A stretch of DNA of 64,000 nt from Sphingomonadales bacterium 32-65-25 (GCA_002280855.1 NCEU01000001.1:434001-498000); one strand, 5' to 3'. Positions 10,003 to 18,861 are shown, numbered from the stretch's first letter. Notes: generated by a model from the sequence alone, not told the origin. Numbers and translations are program-made.

Positions 10003-10799
10003 TGCTGGCGAACGAACCCATCATCCGCCTCGCCGCCTTTGCGGGCGTGCTGGCGATGATGCTGCTGTGGGAACAACTGGCGCCGCGGCGCGCTCCGGCC
10101 GCCGGCAACACGACACGCCGCCTCAACAATCTGGCGCTGGTCGGACTCGACACGCTGCTGGTTCGACTGCTGTTCCCGATACTGGCTGTCGGCTTCGCCA
10201 GCGAGATGGAACAGCGCGGCATAGGTCTGTTCAACACTATCGCCCTGCCCCACTGGCTGGCAGTGCTGCTGGCGATCATCCTGCTCGACCTGGCCATCTA
10301 CTGGCAGCATCGCCTGTTCCACATCGTGCCGTTGTTCTGGCGGATGCACCGCGTCCACCATGCCGATCCAGCCTTCGACACCACGACTGCACTGCGATTC
10401 CACCCACTGGAAATCATGGTCTCGATGGCGATCAAGCTGGCCGTGGTGGCCGCATTGGGCGCGCCGCCACTGGCGGTGCTGCTGTTCGAAGTGATCCTGA
10501 ATGCCACCGCCATGTTCAATCATGGCAATGTCAGCCTGCCGCCCGCGCTGGAGCAGCGGCTGCGTTGGCTGCTGGTGACGCCCGATCTGCATCGGGTGCA
10601 TCACAGCATCCACGGCGATGAGATGAACCGCAATTTCGGCTTCAACCTGTCGTTGTGGGACCGCCTGTTCGGCTCACTGGCGGCCCAGCCACGTGATGGC
10701 CACAGCAACATGATGATCGGTCTCAAGGATTTTCGCGCACCACGCGCGCAATGGCTCGATCGGCTGCTGCTGCAACCGTTCAAATCATCGGGCAATTGA
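10002..10799 (+). CDS. Sterol desaturase / fatty acid hydroxylase family protein
   Basis: This is a 265-aa integral membrane di-iron enzyme of the fatty acid hydroxylase superfamily. Hydrophobic segments lie near residues 9-23, 46-68 and 83-103. The histidine boxes that hold the iron pair are visible: HRLFH (about 106), HRVHH (about 119) and a C-terminal HRVHH (about 197). The substrate cannot be read from sequence; carotenoids, hopanoids and fatty acids are options in this group. The ATG overlaps the chorismate mutase stop by one base. A second, different family member lies at 18.9-19.7 kb. Confidence 0.88.
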   Translation: MLANEPIIRLAAFAGVLAMMLLWEQLAPRRAPAAGNTTRRLNNLALVGLDTLLVRLLFPILAVGFASEMEQRGIGLFNTIALPHWLAVLLAIILLDLAIYWQHRLFHIVPLFWRMHRVHHADPAFDTTTALRFHPLEIMVSMAIKLAVVAALGAPPLAVLLFEVILNATAMFNHGNVSLPPALEQRLRWLLVTPDLHRVHHSIHGDEMNRNFGFNLSLWDRLFGSLAAQPRDGHSNMMIGLKDFRAPRAQWLDRLLLQPFKSSGN

Positions 10800-10851
10800 T
10801 CGGATTTCCACGGCGCCAGCGGCTTTGATGGCCACGTCCTGATGGGGACAG

Positions 10852-10928
10852 TGGCGCGAGTGACGGGGCTCGAACCCGCGACCTTCGGCGTGACAGGCCG
10901 ACGCTCTAACCAACTGAGCTACACCCGC
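10852..10928 (-). tRNA. tRNA-Asp (GTC)
   Basis: The minus strand folds as a full cloverleaf. The acceptor arm GCGGGTG pairs with CACTCGC (one G-T pair), the anticodon stem TCGGC/GCCGA encloses loop CTGTCAC with anticodon GTC, and the T-arm is GCGGG-TTCGAGC-CCCGT. The 3' CCA is encoded. Length is 77 nt, normal for tRNA-Asp. Confidence 0.97.
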
Positions 10929-11028
10929 AAGCGCTGTGGAGCCGCGCTGATATGGACGGTGCGCCGCCCTGTCAAGCAGAGTTATGCTTGGATGTTGTGG
11001 ACAGGCGGAAATCGGCTAGGGAGAGCGC

Positions 11029-11937
11029 ATGGACATCGAAGCCCCCACTCCTGATCCACAACGCGCGGTTACCCGTCTGCTCGGCCTGCTCAATCTGGAG
11101 GAGGTCGAAACCGATCTGTTCCGCAGCCAATCCACCGATGAGGGATGGATCAGAGTCTATGGCGGCCAGGTTGTGGCACAGGCTCTGATGGCCGCCAGCC
11201 GCACCGTGGAAACCGGCCGCCTGTGCCACAGCCTGCACAGCTATTTCATTCGCCCCGGCGATCCGAAACTGCCCATCGTCTACAAGGTGGAGCGTGACCG
11301 TGATGGCGCCAGTTTCACCACAAGGCGGATCATCGCCATCCAGAAAGGCCGCCCGATCTTCAACATGGCCGCCAGCTTCCACCTTCCGGAAGACGGCCTT
11401 GTACATGCCGTGACGCCGCCGTCGGACGTTCCCCACCCCGATGGCCTGGAAAGCGACTCGGATTGGGCGCGCCGCAATGCGCCCAACGCACCCGAACCCT
11501 GGCGCACCATCTGGCTGACCCGCGACCGCCCGCTGGATGTGCGCGCGGTAGAGAGCGATGATGATTTCTTCAACCCACAGAAACGCCCGCCGCAGCAGCG
11601 CCACTGGGTGCGGCTGGCGGCCCCGCTTACCGCGGAACAGGCTGCCGATCCGGTGCTGCAGCGCTGCCTGTTCGCCTATGCCAGCGACATGACCCTGCTC
11701 GATACCTGCCTAGCTCCGCACGGCATCAGCTGGGCCAATCCGGCGCTGCAATCGGCCAGCCTCGATCACGCCATCTGGTTCAACCAGACGCCCGACATGA
11801 ACGATTGGCACCTGTTCGATCAGGATTCCCCCATGGCTGGCGGCGGTCGCGGCATCAACCGGGCGATCGTGCATGATATCAATGGCCGCCCCGTTGCCAC
11901 GCTCATGCAGGAAGGGCTGATCCGCTATCGGCCATGA
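11029..11937 (+). CDS. tesB: Acyl-CoA thioesterase II
   Basis: This double-hotdog thioesterase hydrolyses medium- and long-chain acyl-CoA. The 302-aa length fits TesB. The N-terminal hotdog contains RVYGGQVVAQAL and HSLHSYFIRPGDP. The C-terminal hotdog holds the catalytic set: D220 in AYASDMTLLDT, S244 in SASLDHAIWF (E. coli TesB has Thr here) and Q294 in TLMQEGLIRY. The start ATG at 11029 follows GGGAGAG at a suitable distance. The stop codon overlaps the ATG of the next gene (NRAMP-like transporter) by 4 nt. Confidence 0.94.
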   Translation: MDIEAPTPDPQRAVTRLLGLLNLEEVETDLFRSQSTDEGWIRVYGGQVVAQALMAASRTVETGRLCHSLHSYFIRPGDPKLPIVYKVERDRDGASFTTRRIIAIQKGRPIFNMAASFHLPEDGLVHAVTPPSDVPHPDGLESDSDWARRNAPNAPEPWRTIWLTRDRPLDVRAVESDDDFFNPQKRPPQQRHWVRLAAPLTAEQAADPVLQRCLFAYASDMTLLDTCLAPHGISWANPALQSASLDHAIWFNQTPDMNDWHLFDQDSPMAGGGRGINRAIVHDINGRPVATLMQEGLIRYRP

Positions 11938-13202
11938 CCCAGCGGCGCCCACCCCTCACCCACCGGCTGAAGAAGCCGGCCTATCATTCGGCGCTGGGGC
12001 CGGGGCTGGTGACGGGCGCGGCCGATGACGATCCTTCCGGCATCGCCACCTATTCGCAGGCCGGCGCCGCCTATGGTTTTGCGCTGCTGTGGCCAGTGGT
12101 GCTGGCGTGGCCGTTCCTCACCGCCTTCCAGTTCACCTGCGCCGAAATCGCCCGCGTCACCGGCAAGGGGCTGGCCGCCAATCTGGCCACCCATCTCCCG
12201 CGCGCCGCCGTGTGGGCGGTGGTGTTGATGCTGCTGGGCGCCAATATCTTCAACATCGCCGCCGACATCGCCGCCATGGGTGAAGCGGCCCGGCTGGTCA
12301 CCGGCATCCCGCGCCTGCCGCTGATGGTGGGATTTGCCGCGCTGTCGCTGGGGCTGCAGATCTTCGTGCCCTATCATCGTTATGTCGGCATCCTGAAATG
12401 GCTCACCCTGACGTTGTTTGCCTATGTGCTGGTGGTGCTGGCGGTGGGCGTGGACTGGCGCGCAGCCCTGGTCGGGCTGTGGCCCAGCCTGCCGGCAGGC
12501 AGTGCCACCACCGTCGTCGCCATCCTGGGCACCACGATCAGCCCCTATCTGTTTTTCTGGCAGAGCGCTCAGGAACTGGAGGAAATGCAGTTGGAGCACG
12601 CCCGCCCGCTGCTGCAACGCCCGCGCGCCGCGCCGCACGAACTGACCCGCCTGATGAAAGACAGCGCCGGCGGTTTCCTTGTGACCATGATCATCTCGTT
12701 GTGCATCATCGCTGCCACCGCCGCCACGCTGCATGGCACCGGCGCGACCACCATCGCCACAGCCGCCGATGCTGCCGCCGCGCTGCGGCCCGTCGCCGGC
12801 GATTTCGCCTTCGCGCTGTTTGCGATTGGCATCATCGGCACCGGCCTGCTGGCGGTGCCGGTGCTGGCGGGCTCGGCCGCTTATGCGCTTTCCGAAGTGA
12901 TGGGCTGGCGCGCCGGGCTGGAACTGAAACCCCGCGAAGCCGGCGGCTTTTATGGCGTCATCTTCCTCGCCGTCACCGCCGCGCTTGGTCTTGATCTGAT
13001 CGGCATCGATCCAATCAAGGCGCTATTCTGGTCGGCCGTGGTCAACGGGCTGGTGGCCGTGCCGGTGATGCTGGCCATCATGGCGCTGGCCAGCCGGTCG
13101 GACGTGATGGGCAAGTTCCGGGCCCGCGGGGCGCAGGGCTGGCTGGGCTGGGGCGCCGTGCTGCTGATGGCGCTATCGGCCGCCGGGATGTTCCTGCTTT
13201 GA
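11934..13202 (+). CDS. NRAMP-related divalent metal transporter with non-canonical metal site
   Basis: This 422-aa protein has about eleven predicted transmembrane helices and the general NRAMP layout, including the start GPGLVTGAADDDPSGIATYS. Canonical NRAMP Mn/Fe transporters have DPGN in helix 1 and a methionine-containing MPHN-type motif in helix 6. Here helix 1 reads DDDPSG (residues 31-36) and helix 6 reads TISPYLFFWQ (about 201-210), so both the Asn and the metal-binding Met are absent. Related clades without the Met are known to prefer hard ions such as Mg2+. Substrate here is therefore uncertain. It overlaps tesB by 4 nt. Confidence 0.85.
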   Translation: MTQRRPPLTHRLKKPAYHSALGPGLVTGAADDDPSGIATYSQAGAAYGFALLWPVVLAWPFLTAFQFTCAEIARVTGKGLAANLATHLPRAAVWAVVLMLLGANIFNIAADIAAMGEAARLVTGIPRLPLMVGFAALSLGLQIFVPYHRYVGILKWLTLTLFAYVLVVLAVGVDWRAALVGLWPSLPAGSATTVVAILGTTISPYLFFWQSAQELEEMQLEHARPLLQRPRAAPHELTRLMKDSAGGFLVTMIISLCIIAATAATLHGTGATTIATAADAAAALRPVAGDFAFALFAIGIIGTGLLAVPVLAGSAAYALSEVMGWRAGLELKPREAGGFYGVIFLAVTAALGLDLIGIDPIKALFWSAVVNGLVAVPVMLAIMALASRSDVMGKFRARGAQGWLGWGAVLLMALSAAGMFLL

Positions 13203-13223
13203 ACGGCGGCAGACCAGCCCGCA

Positions 13224-13631
13224 TCAGCGTGGCGGAAAACGGTCCGCCGCCAGATTCTCCGCAATGGTGCGTTCCAGATCGGCAACTTCGGCCATCAGCC
13301 GGCGGTGGCTCTCGGCGGCCTTGGCATGGGCGGCGGCCAGCGCCAGATGCCGGCTCTTGTCGTCCTTGCCATGGCCATTGGCAATGATGTGGCGTTCGTG
13401 GTCACGCAGCTCGCTGCCATGCCGATCGAAGCTGGTGTCGTGCCGGCGCAGCGCGGCCGCAACGGTCTCCAGCCGGCGCGCCGCCGCCATATGCTGGGCA
13501 TTCCAGCGCGCCTGATCATCAATCCAGCCGCGGTGCTGCGTCACCATCGCCGCATCAATAGGGGCGGGTTTCCCCTGACCCACAGCAGCCGGAGCAGCGG
13601 CCAGGGCAAGCGAGACAAGCGGGATCAGCAT
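13224..13631 (-). CDS. Uncharacterised exported protein, His/Ala-rich, helical
   Basis: A 135-aa protein with a short signal peptide (MLIPLVSLALAAAPAAVGQG) followed by a mature part rich in His, Arg, Ala and Glu that looks entirely helical, perhaps coiled. I do not recognise a family. The start ATG at 13631 was chosen because an AAGGTG element lies 5-10 nt upstream and it gives a clean signal peptide. The frame is open further 5'. The gene converges with the NRAMP-like gene (21-bp gap) and is divergent from the dienelactone hydrolase gene. Confidence 0.65.
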   Translation of the reverse strand: MLIPLVSLALAAAPAAVGQGKPAPIDAAMVTQHRGWIDDQARWNAQHMAAARRLETVAAALRRHDTSFDRHGSELRDHERHIIANGHGKDDKSRHLALAAAHAKAAESHRRLMAEVADLERTIAENLAADRFPPR

Positions 13632-13756
13632 GGTGGCACCTTTGCAGCCAAGATTGCCATAATGTAATCTTCTTTGCAGCCGCCGCAAGACCCGCTTGCT
13701 TGCAAGGCCGCGGCCAGCGCTTATCCTGCCCTGCGTCATCAGCAAGGAACCGCACC

Positions 13757-14608
13757 ATGGCCACGCTCACCCGTCCCGAAGGCACCGAAGCCGAAGATCT
13801 GGCGCTGTCGCGCCGCGCCGTGCTGGCCGCCGCCGGCTATGCCGTGTTCGATATCGCCGCCCAGGCCGAACCGATCACCACGCCCGCCGATGGGCTGGTG
13901 ACCGGCTGGGAAACCCTGCCCGGCGGCCTGCCCGCCTTTGTCGCCCGCCCAGCGGGGAAGGGCAAACACCCCGCCGTGATCGTGGTGAACGAGATTTTCG
14001 GCGTGCACGAATGGATCAAGGATGTCTGCCGTCGCTTTGCCAGGGCCGGCTATGTCGCCGTCGCTCCGGAATATTTCTTCCGCGGCGATCCGGACAAGAC
14101 GCTGCCAACGCTGAAGGACTTCCCCGCCATCCGCGCCATCGTCGCCAAGGCCGGGCTGGAACAGGTGATGGGCGATACCAAGACGACGCTGGACTGGCTG
14201 GGCACGCAGAAGTTCGTCAATGCAAAGAAGCTCGCCATCACCGGCTTCTGCTGGGGCGGTGGCATCACCTGGATGGCAGCGGCGCGCTTCCCGCAGCTGA
14301 AGGCCGGCGGCGCCTGGTATGGTGGCCTGAAAGGCAACCCCGGCCCCGAAAACCGCCGCTTCCCGATGGACGTTGCCGACGATCTGAAGGCACCGGTGCT
14401 CGGCCTCTATGGCGCGCTCGACAAGGGCATTCCGGTGGCCGATGTGGAGGCCATGCAGGCCAAGCTGAAGGGCAGCAAGAGCAGCATCATCCTCTACCCC
14501 GACGCCGATCACGGCTTCCTCGCCGATTACCGCCCCAGCTATAACGCGGCGGCCGGCAAGGATGCGTGGGGCAAGCTGTTGGCGCACTTCAAGGCGCACG
14601 GCGTTTGA
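13757..14608 (+). CDS. Dienelactone hydrolase family protein, probably Tat-exported
   Basis: An alpha/beta hydrolase of the dienelactone hydrolase type, 283 aa. The predicted Cys-Asp-His triad is visible: Cys in ITGFCWGGG (about residue 164), Asp in LYGALDKGIP and His in DADHGF. NEIFGVHEWIKDVCRRFA is the usual N-terminal strand-helix. The N terminus contains LSRRAVLAAAGYAV, a twin-arginine-like segment followed by a hydrophobic stretch, which suggests Tat export. The longer open frame (from 13700) was rejected because this ATG starts the family-like region. Natural substrate is unknown. Confidence 0.88.
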   Translation: MATLTRPEGTEAEDLALSRRAVLAAAGYAVFDIAAQAEPITTPADGLVTGWETLPGGLPAFVARPAGKGKHPAVIVVNEIFGVHEWIKDVCRRFARAGYVAVAPEYFFRGDPDKTLPTLKDFPAIRAIVAKAGLEQVMGDTKTTLDWLGTQKFVNAKKLAITGFCWGGGITWMAAARFPQLKAGGAWYGGLKGNPGPENRRFPMDVADDLKAPVLGLYGALDKGIPVADVEAMQAKLKGSKSSIILYPDADHGFLADYRPSYNAAAGKDAWGKLLAHFKAHGV

Positions 14609-14763
14609 AATTCAAGCCAGGCCCCGCATCAAGTGCAGGGCGATGATGGTTTCAAGTGCAAGGGGGCCTGATTGCGTCCTTACGAAAATTGGAAAGATGC
14701 TTTACCGTGCCGTGAAGTTCCTGGCGCATCGGCGTCTTCGGCCTAAATAAGGCGATCCAATTT

Positions 14764-15237
14764 GTGTTCGATGAATATGGTTTTCCCGGTAACGCAGACG
14801 CGGACCACGCCGCGCCAATTCTTGCCACTTTTGTTTACTGCAGCCGTGCCGCCGCAGGCGTTGGCGATGTCGAGGTTGGCCGCATCATCGAGTGGTCTCA
14901 GCGCCGCAACATTGCCCGCGATGTCACTGGAGTGCTTGTATTCGGCAGCGGCGTGTTTTTCCAATGGATCGAAGGGCCGCCCCACGAGGTCGAAGGTCTG
15001 ATCGCCAGTCTTTATGACGACAAGCGCCACTACGACATCGTCCAGCTGGACCGCAGCGTCGAAAAGCGGGAGCGCTTGTATCCAGATTGGCAAATGGAGC
15101 CGGTCGGCGCGGACGACATCCGCGCAGTGCTGCACGATGCGCTTGAAAGTACCGAAGACGAACGCAATATCGCGGCGCTAAAGCGAATATTGGAACATCT
15201 CGATACCAGCCCGTTGGAAACATTGGGGCGAAATTAG
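14764..15237 (+). CDS. Stand-alone BLUF-domain blue-light sensor
   Basis: BLUF domains bind FAD and sense blue light. Key positions are recognisable: Y25 in FVYCSRA, N49 in QRRNIARDVTG, Q67 in FFQWIEG, W109 and M111 in DWQM. The Tyr-Asn-Gln spacing (24 and 42 residues) equals that of AppA Y21, N45 and Q63. The 157-aa protein has a roughly 20-residue N-terminal extension from a GTG start and a short helical C-terminal tail, but no output domain. It would have to act through a partner. Neighbours (hydrolase upstream, nitroreductase convergent) give no partner. Confidence 0.88.
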   Translation: MFDEYGFPGNADADHAAPILATFVYCSRAAAGVGDVEVGRIIEWSQRRNIARDVTGVLVFGSGVFFQWIEGPPHEVEGLIASLYDDKRHYDIVQLDRSVEKRERLYPDWQMEPVGADDIRAVLHDALESTEDERNIAALKRILEHLDTSPLETLGRN

Positions 15238-15288
15238 TTCAGGCAGCGACAGCCGATGGCGGATTATCACGATGCCGCCGAACCAGCT

Positions 15289-15963
15289 TCAAAACCCGAC
15301 GAACCGCGCCGCTTCCTCCACGCTCTTGCGTTCCGACACCACGGCGTTGGCGGGGAAGCTGTCATCGGGCCAGCCGATGGCAATCGCCTTCATGATCACC
15401 TGATCATCGGCAATGCCGGCATGTTCGCGCACCACCGGCGATTGCATGATGCCCTGGCTGTTGATCACCGCGCCCAGGCCCCGCGACCAGGCGGCGTTGA
15501 CCAGCGCGGTCGAAACCGCGCCGCAATCGAACGGCGTGTCGTCGCTGCCCGACAGTGTCTTGTCATAGGTGATGATCACGCACACCGGCGCGTCGAACTG
15601 GCGGAAACCGCGCAGCACCCAGTCCATCCGGGCCGGCGCGTCGTCGCGGGCGATGCCCATGGCGCTGAACAATTGCTTGGCCACGCCGATCTGGCGTTCG
15701 CGGTGAACGCCTTCGAACGCCGTGCCGGTGCGGAATTCGCGGCTGTGCGGAATGCCGGCCATGTTGCGTTCGGTGTTGCCGGCGCGGATGAGATTGAGCG
15801 GTTCACCGGTGACCACGGTAAAGTTCCACGGCTGCGTGTTCATCGACGATGGCGAGCGCATCGCCATGGTGAGAATTTCCTTGATCAGCTCCAGCGGCAC
15901 CGGATCGGGCTTGAAACCGCGAATGGAACGGCGGCCCATCACCACTTCGTCATAGCTCATCAT
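15289..15963 (-). CDS. Nitroreductase family protein
   Basis: A flavin (FMN) oxidoreductase of the nitroreductase fold, 224 aa. RRSIRGFKPDPVP near the N terminus is the typical FMN-phosphate-binding region, and RSPSSMNTQPWNFTVVTG is the conserved substrate/FMN loop. The C-terminal AAWSRGLGAVINSQGI and AIAIGWPDD are also family-like. The start ATG at 15963 overlaps the stop of the upstream flavoprotein gene (ATGA), which indicates translational coupling. Physiological substrate is unknown. Confidence 0.9.
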   Translation of the reverse strand: MMSYDEVVMGRRSIRGFKPDPVPLELIKEILTMAMRSPSSMNTQPWNFTVVTGEPLNLIRAGNTERNMAGIPHSREFRTGTAFEGVHRERQIGVAKQLFSAMGIARDDAPARMDWVLRGFRQFDAPVCVIITYDKTLSGSDDTPFDCGAVSTALVNAAWSRGLGAVINSQGIMQSPVVREHAGIADDQVIMKAIAIGWPDDSFPANAVVSERKSVEEAARFVGF

Positions 15964-17150
15964 GAATGCACTCTCTCCGCGATTGCCGTCCCGGCGGCGT
16001 GTCCGCTGGCCCAGGCCCACTGGAAGTTATAGCCCCCCAGCCAGCCGGTAACGTCTACGGCCTCGCCGATGGCGAACAGCCCTTCAATGTGATTGGCCGC
16101 CATGCTGCGCGATGAAAGCCCGGCGGTATCGATGCCGCCCGCGGTCACTTCGGCCTTGGCAAAGCCTTCGGTGCCATCAGGGCGGAAGGCCCATCCCTTG
16201 AGGCGCTGCATAGCAGCGGTGAGCGCCGCATCCTTCTGGCTGGCCATGTCGCCGCCAAGCCCCAGCGTGTCGGCGAGTGCGGTGGCCAGCCGTTCCGGCA
16301 GAGCGCTGCCCAACACGGATTTCAACCCCGCCTTGGGGCGTTGCCGCTTGGCGCTGATCAACCAATCAGTCGGCGCATCGGGCAGGAAATCGACCGCGAT
16401 CGCCTCGCCGTGCCGCCAGTAACTCGAAACCTGCAACATGGCCGGGCCAGAAAGCCCCTTGTGGGTGAACAGCGCGGCTTCGCGAAAGGCAGACTTGCCC
16501 GCTTTCGCCACCACTTCGGCCGCCACGCCGGCCAGTTCACGGAACAGATTCTCCGTCTGCGGCAGGGTGAAGGGCACCAGGGCCGGGCGCGGCGGGATGA
16601 TCTTTAGCCCAAACTGCTTGCCAAGCTGGTAGGCAAAACCGGTGGCGCCCAGCTTGGGGATCGCCGGGCCGCCAGTGGCCAGCACCAGATTGGGCGCGCT
16701 GTAAACGCCGGCACTGGTGGTGACGGTGAAGCGGCCATCGGCATGGCTCACATCGCTGATCGCCGCCCCAAAGGCGAAATCCACACGGCCGGCGGCGCAT
16801 TCGTCCATCAGCATGGCAACAATCTGTTTCGCCGAACCATCGCAAAACAATTGGCCGAGCGTCTTTTCGTGGAAGGCGATATTGTATCGGCGTACCAGAT
16901 CGACGAAATCGGTCGGCGTGTAGCGGGACAGGGCAGAGCGGGCGAAGTGCTTGTTCTCGCTCAGATAGCGATCCGGCACCGCGCCCACATTGGTGAAATT
17001 GCAGCGACCGCCGCCGGAAATCAGGATCTTCTTGCCCGGTTCCTGGTTGTGATCGATCACCAGCACCCGCGCGCCCATCTGCCCGGCGGTTAGCGCACAG
17101 AACAGGCCGGCACCGCCAGCGCCCAGGATGATTGCGTCATGCTGCATCAC
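15960..17150 (-). CDS. HI0933-family flavoprotein (NAD(P)/FAD-dependent oxidoreductase)
   Basis: A 396-aa FAD-binding protein of the HI0933/YhiN group. The N-terminal dinucleotide motif is AIILGAGGAGLFCALTAGQM, followed by GKKILISGGGRCNFTN, which is highly characteristic. The C-terminal end carries GLFAIGEAVDVTGWLGGYNF and WAWASGHAAG, which close the FAD site. The biochemical role of this family is not well established. Two ATGs are adjacent (17150 and 17147). It is translationally coupled to the nitroreductase downstream, so both flavoproteins probably act in one redox process (inference). Confidence 0.92.
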   Translation of the reverse strand: MMQHDAIILGAGGAGLFCALTAGQMGARVLVIDHNQEPGKKILISGGGRCNFTNVGAVPDRYLSENKHFARSALSRYTPTDFVDLVRRYNIAFHEKTLGQLFCDGSAKQIVAMLMDECAAGRVDFAFGAAISDVSHADGRFTVTTSAGVYSAPNLVLATGGPAIPKLGATGFAYQLGKQFGLKIIPPRPALVPFTLPQTENLFRELAGVAAEVVAKAGKSAFREAALFTHKGLSGPAMLQVSSYWRHGEAIAVDFLPDAPTDWLISAKRQRPKAGLKSVLGSALPERLATALADTLGLGGDMASQKDAALTAAMQRLKGWAFRPDGTEGFAKAEVTAGGIDTAGLSSRSMAANHIEGLFAIGEAVDVTGWLGGYNFQWAWASGHAAGTAIAERVHS

Positions 17151-17199
17151 CTGCGCCTAGCGTGTGGCGCTGTCCAAGGGAAGGCGCTAGCCTTGCGGC

Positions 17200-18390
17200 A
17201 TGATCGACTGGACACACCCCGCACAAGCTGCCCTGCCCGGCATGACCGCGCTGCGCCGCGCCATCCATGCCGAACCGGAACTGGGCCTGCACAACCCGCG
17301 CACGGCCGAAAAGATCATGGCCGCGCTGTCCGGCCTGCCGCTGGAGATCCGCACCGGGCCCTCCACCACCGGCATCATCGCCACCCTCAAGGGCCCCGCG
17401 AACGGCCGCACTGTGCTGCTGCGCGGCGACACCGATGCGCTGCCGATGCCAGAGGAAACGGGCCTGGATTTCGCCAGCACCATCCCTGGCGCCATGCACG
17501 CCTGCGGGCACGATTCCCATGTCGCCATGCTGGCCGGTGCCGCGCACCTGCTGTGCGAACGGCGCGAGAGCCTTGCCGGCAGCGTGATGTTCATGTTCCA
17601 GCCCGGCGAGGAAGGCCACCACGGCGCCCGCTACATGCTGGACGACGGCCTGATCGATCCACTCCCCGATGCGGCGTTCGCGCTGCATATCATGCCCAAT
17701 GCGCCGTGGGGCGTGGTGGGCGGCCGCACCGGCGCCTTGCTGGCCAGCAACGACAAGCTGCGCATCGTGGTGACAGGCCGCGGCGGCCATGCCTCCATGC
17801 CGCACGACGCGCTCGATCCCGTCCCCATCGCCTGCGAGATCGCGCTGGCGCTGCAGACGTTCGTGACCCGCCAGATCAGCGTGTTCGATCCCGCCGTCAT
17901 CACCATCGGCCAGATCAGCGCCGGCACCACCGACAATGTGATCCCCGAAACCGCGCTGCTGTTCGGTACCATGCGCACGCTCTCGCCGGCCACGCGCCTG
18001 AAACTCCACGACGGCCTGCCGCGCCTCGCACAGGGCATCGCCGCAGCCCACGGCGCCAGTGCCACGGTGGAGATCATCCCCGGCTTCCCGGTCACCAACT
18101 GCGACGGCCGCGCCGTCGCGCTGGGCGAGACCGTGACGAAACGCCTGTTTGGCGAGGACGCCTGGCAAACGCTGGCCAATCCCATCATGGGCGCCGAAGA
18201 TTTCGCCTATGTCCTGGAAAAAGTGCCGGGCGCGATGTTCTTCCTTGGCGTGGCCGAGCAAGGCACGGACTGGCGTGCCTGCTGCGGGCTGCACTCCACC
18301 CACATGCATCTCGATGAAAGCGCCATGGCCCGCGGCGCCGCCCTGCACGCGGCGATTGCCGAGCAGTATCTGGCGCACGGGTTCGACTGA
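17200..18390 (+). CDS. M20-family amidohydrolase (HipO-like)
   Basis: A 396-aa metal-dependent amidohydrolase of the hippurate hydrolase / N-acyl-amino-acid deacylase group. LRRAIHAEPELGLHNPRTA is at the N terminus. Metal-site segments are LLRGDTDALPMPEETG, MHACGHDSHVAML (the CGHD cysteine is typical of the group), FQPGEEGHHGAR, and a C-terminal STHMHLDE. The dimerisation domain lies around residues 185-300. Substrate cannot be told; N-acyl or indole-acyl amino acids are common for the family. It is divergent from the HI0933 gene with a 49-bp gap. Confidence 0.92.
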   Translation: MIDWTHPAQAALPGMTALRRAIHAEPELGLHNPRTAEKIMAALSGLPLEIRTGPSTTGIIATLKGPANGRTVLLRGDTDALPMPEETGLDFASTIPGAMHACGHDSHVAMLAGAAHLLCERRESLAGSVMFMFQPGEEGHHGARYMLDDGLIDPLPDAAFALHIMPNAPWGVVGGRTGALLASNDKLRIVVTGRGGHASMPHDALDPVPIACEIALALQTFVTRQISVFDPAVITIGQISAGTTDNVIPETALLFGTMRTLSPATRLKLHDGLPRLAQGIAAAHGASATVEIIPGFPVTNCDGRAVALGETVTKRLFGEDAWQTLANPIMGAEDFAYVLEKVPGAMFFLGVAEQGTDWRACCGLHSTHMHLDESAMARGAALHAAIAEQYLAHGFD

Positions 18391-18462
18391 TTTCTCCGTT
18401 GCAAAGTGCCGCCGCCGCGCTATATCGGCGGCCCTCCCGAACGGGGGATCAGGATTTGGTGC

Positions 18463-18538
18463 GGGGCAGTAGCTCAGATGGGAGAGCGCAGCAATCGCAC
18501 TGCTGAGGTCAGGGGTTCGATCCCCCTCTGCTCCACCA
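18463..18538 (+). tRNA. tRNA-Ala (CGC)
   Basis: Full cloverleaf of 76 nt. The acceptor GGGGCAG pairs with CTGCTCC, the anticodon stem CAGCA/TGCTG encloses loop ATCGCAC with anticodon CGC, and the T-arm is AGGGG-TTCGATC-CCCCT. A 3' ACCA is encoded. This isoacceptor reads GCG, a frequent codon in this genome. Confidence 0.95.
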
Positions 18539-18696
18539 TTTCCTTCCCGCGCTGATCGATCCCGCAGCCCGGTTCAGCCCCCCCCGCGTAGTTACCCCCA
18601 TGCCGATGGCCGGGCTGTGCAACCGTAGAAGCCACAACGCGCAGTTCCCGCACAAAGCCCTATCCTGTCTCGTATCCACTGTTCGCGAGGCAACAC

Positions 18697-18861
18697 ATGC
18701 TTATTCAGACCATCATCGTTCTCATCGTCGTTGGCGTCCTGCTCTGGCTGGTCAACAACAAGATCCCGATGGACGGCACCATCAAGTCGATCATCAACAT
18801 CGTCGTGATCATCGCCGTCATCGTCTGGCTGCTGCGCATCTTCGGCATCGTGAGCTTCTGA
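18697..18861 (+). CDS. Thivi_2564-type small membrane protein
   Basis: A 54-aa protein that is almost all hydrophobic: MLIQTIIVLIVVGVLLWLVN forms one helix, a short polar turn KIPMDGTIKS follows, and then a second helix of Ile/Val ending RIFGIVSF. The pattern of two short helices around a PMD-type turn matches small membrane proteins named Thivi_2564 family. Function unknown. The start is the ATG at 18697. It stands alone, 66 bp ahead of the second desaturase. Confidence 0.75.
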   Translation: MLIQTIIVLIVVGVLLWLVNNKIPMDGTIKSIINIVVIIAVIVWLLRIFGIVSF

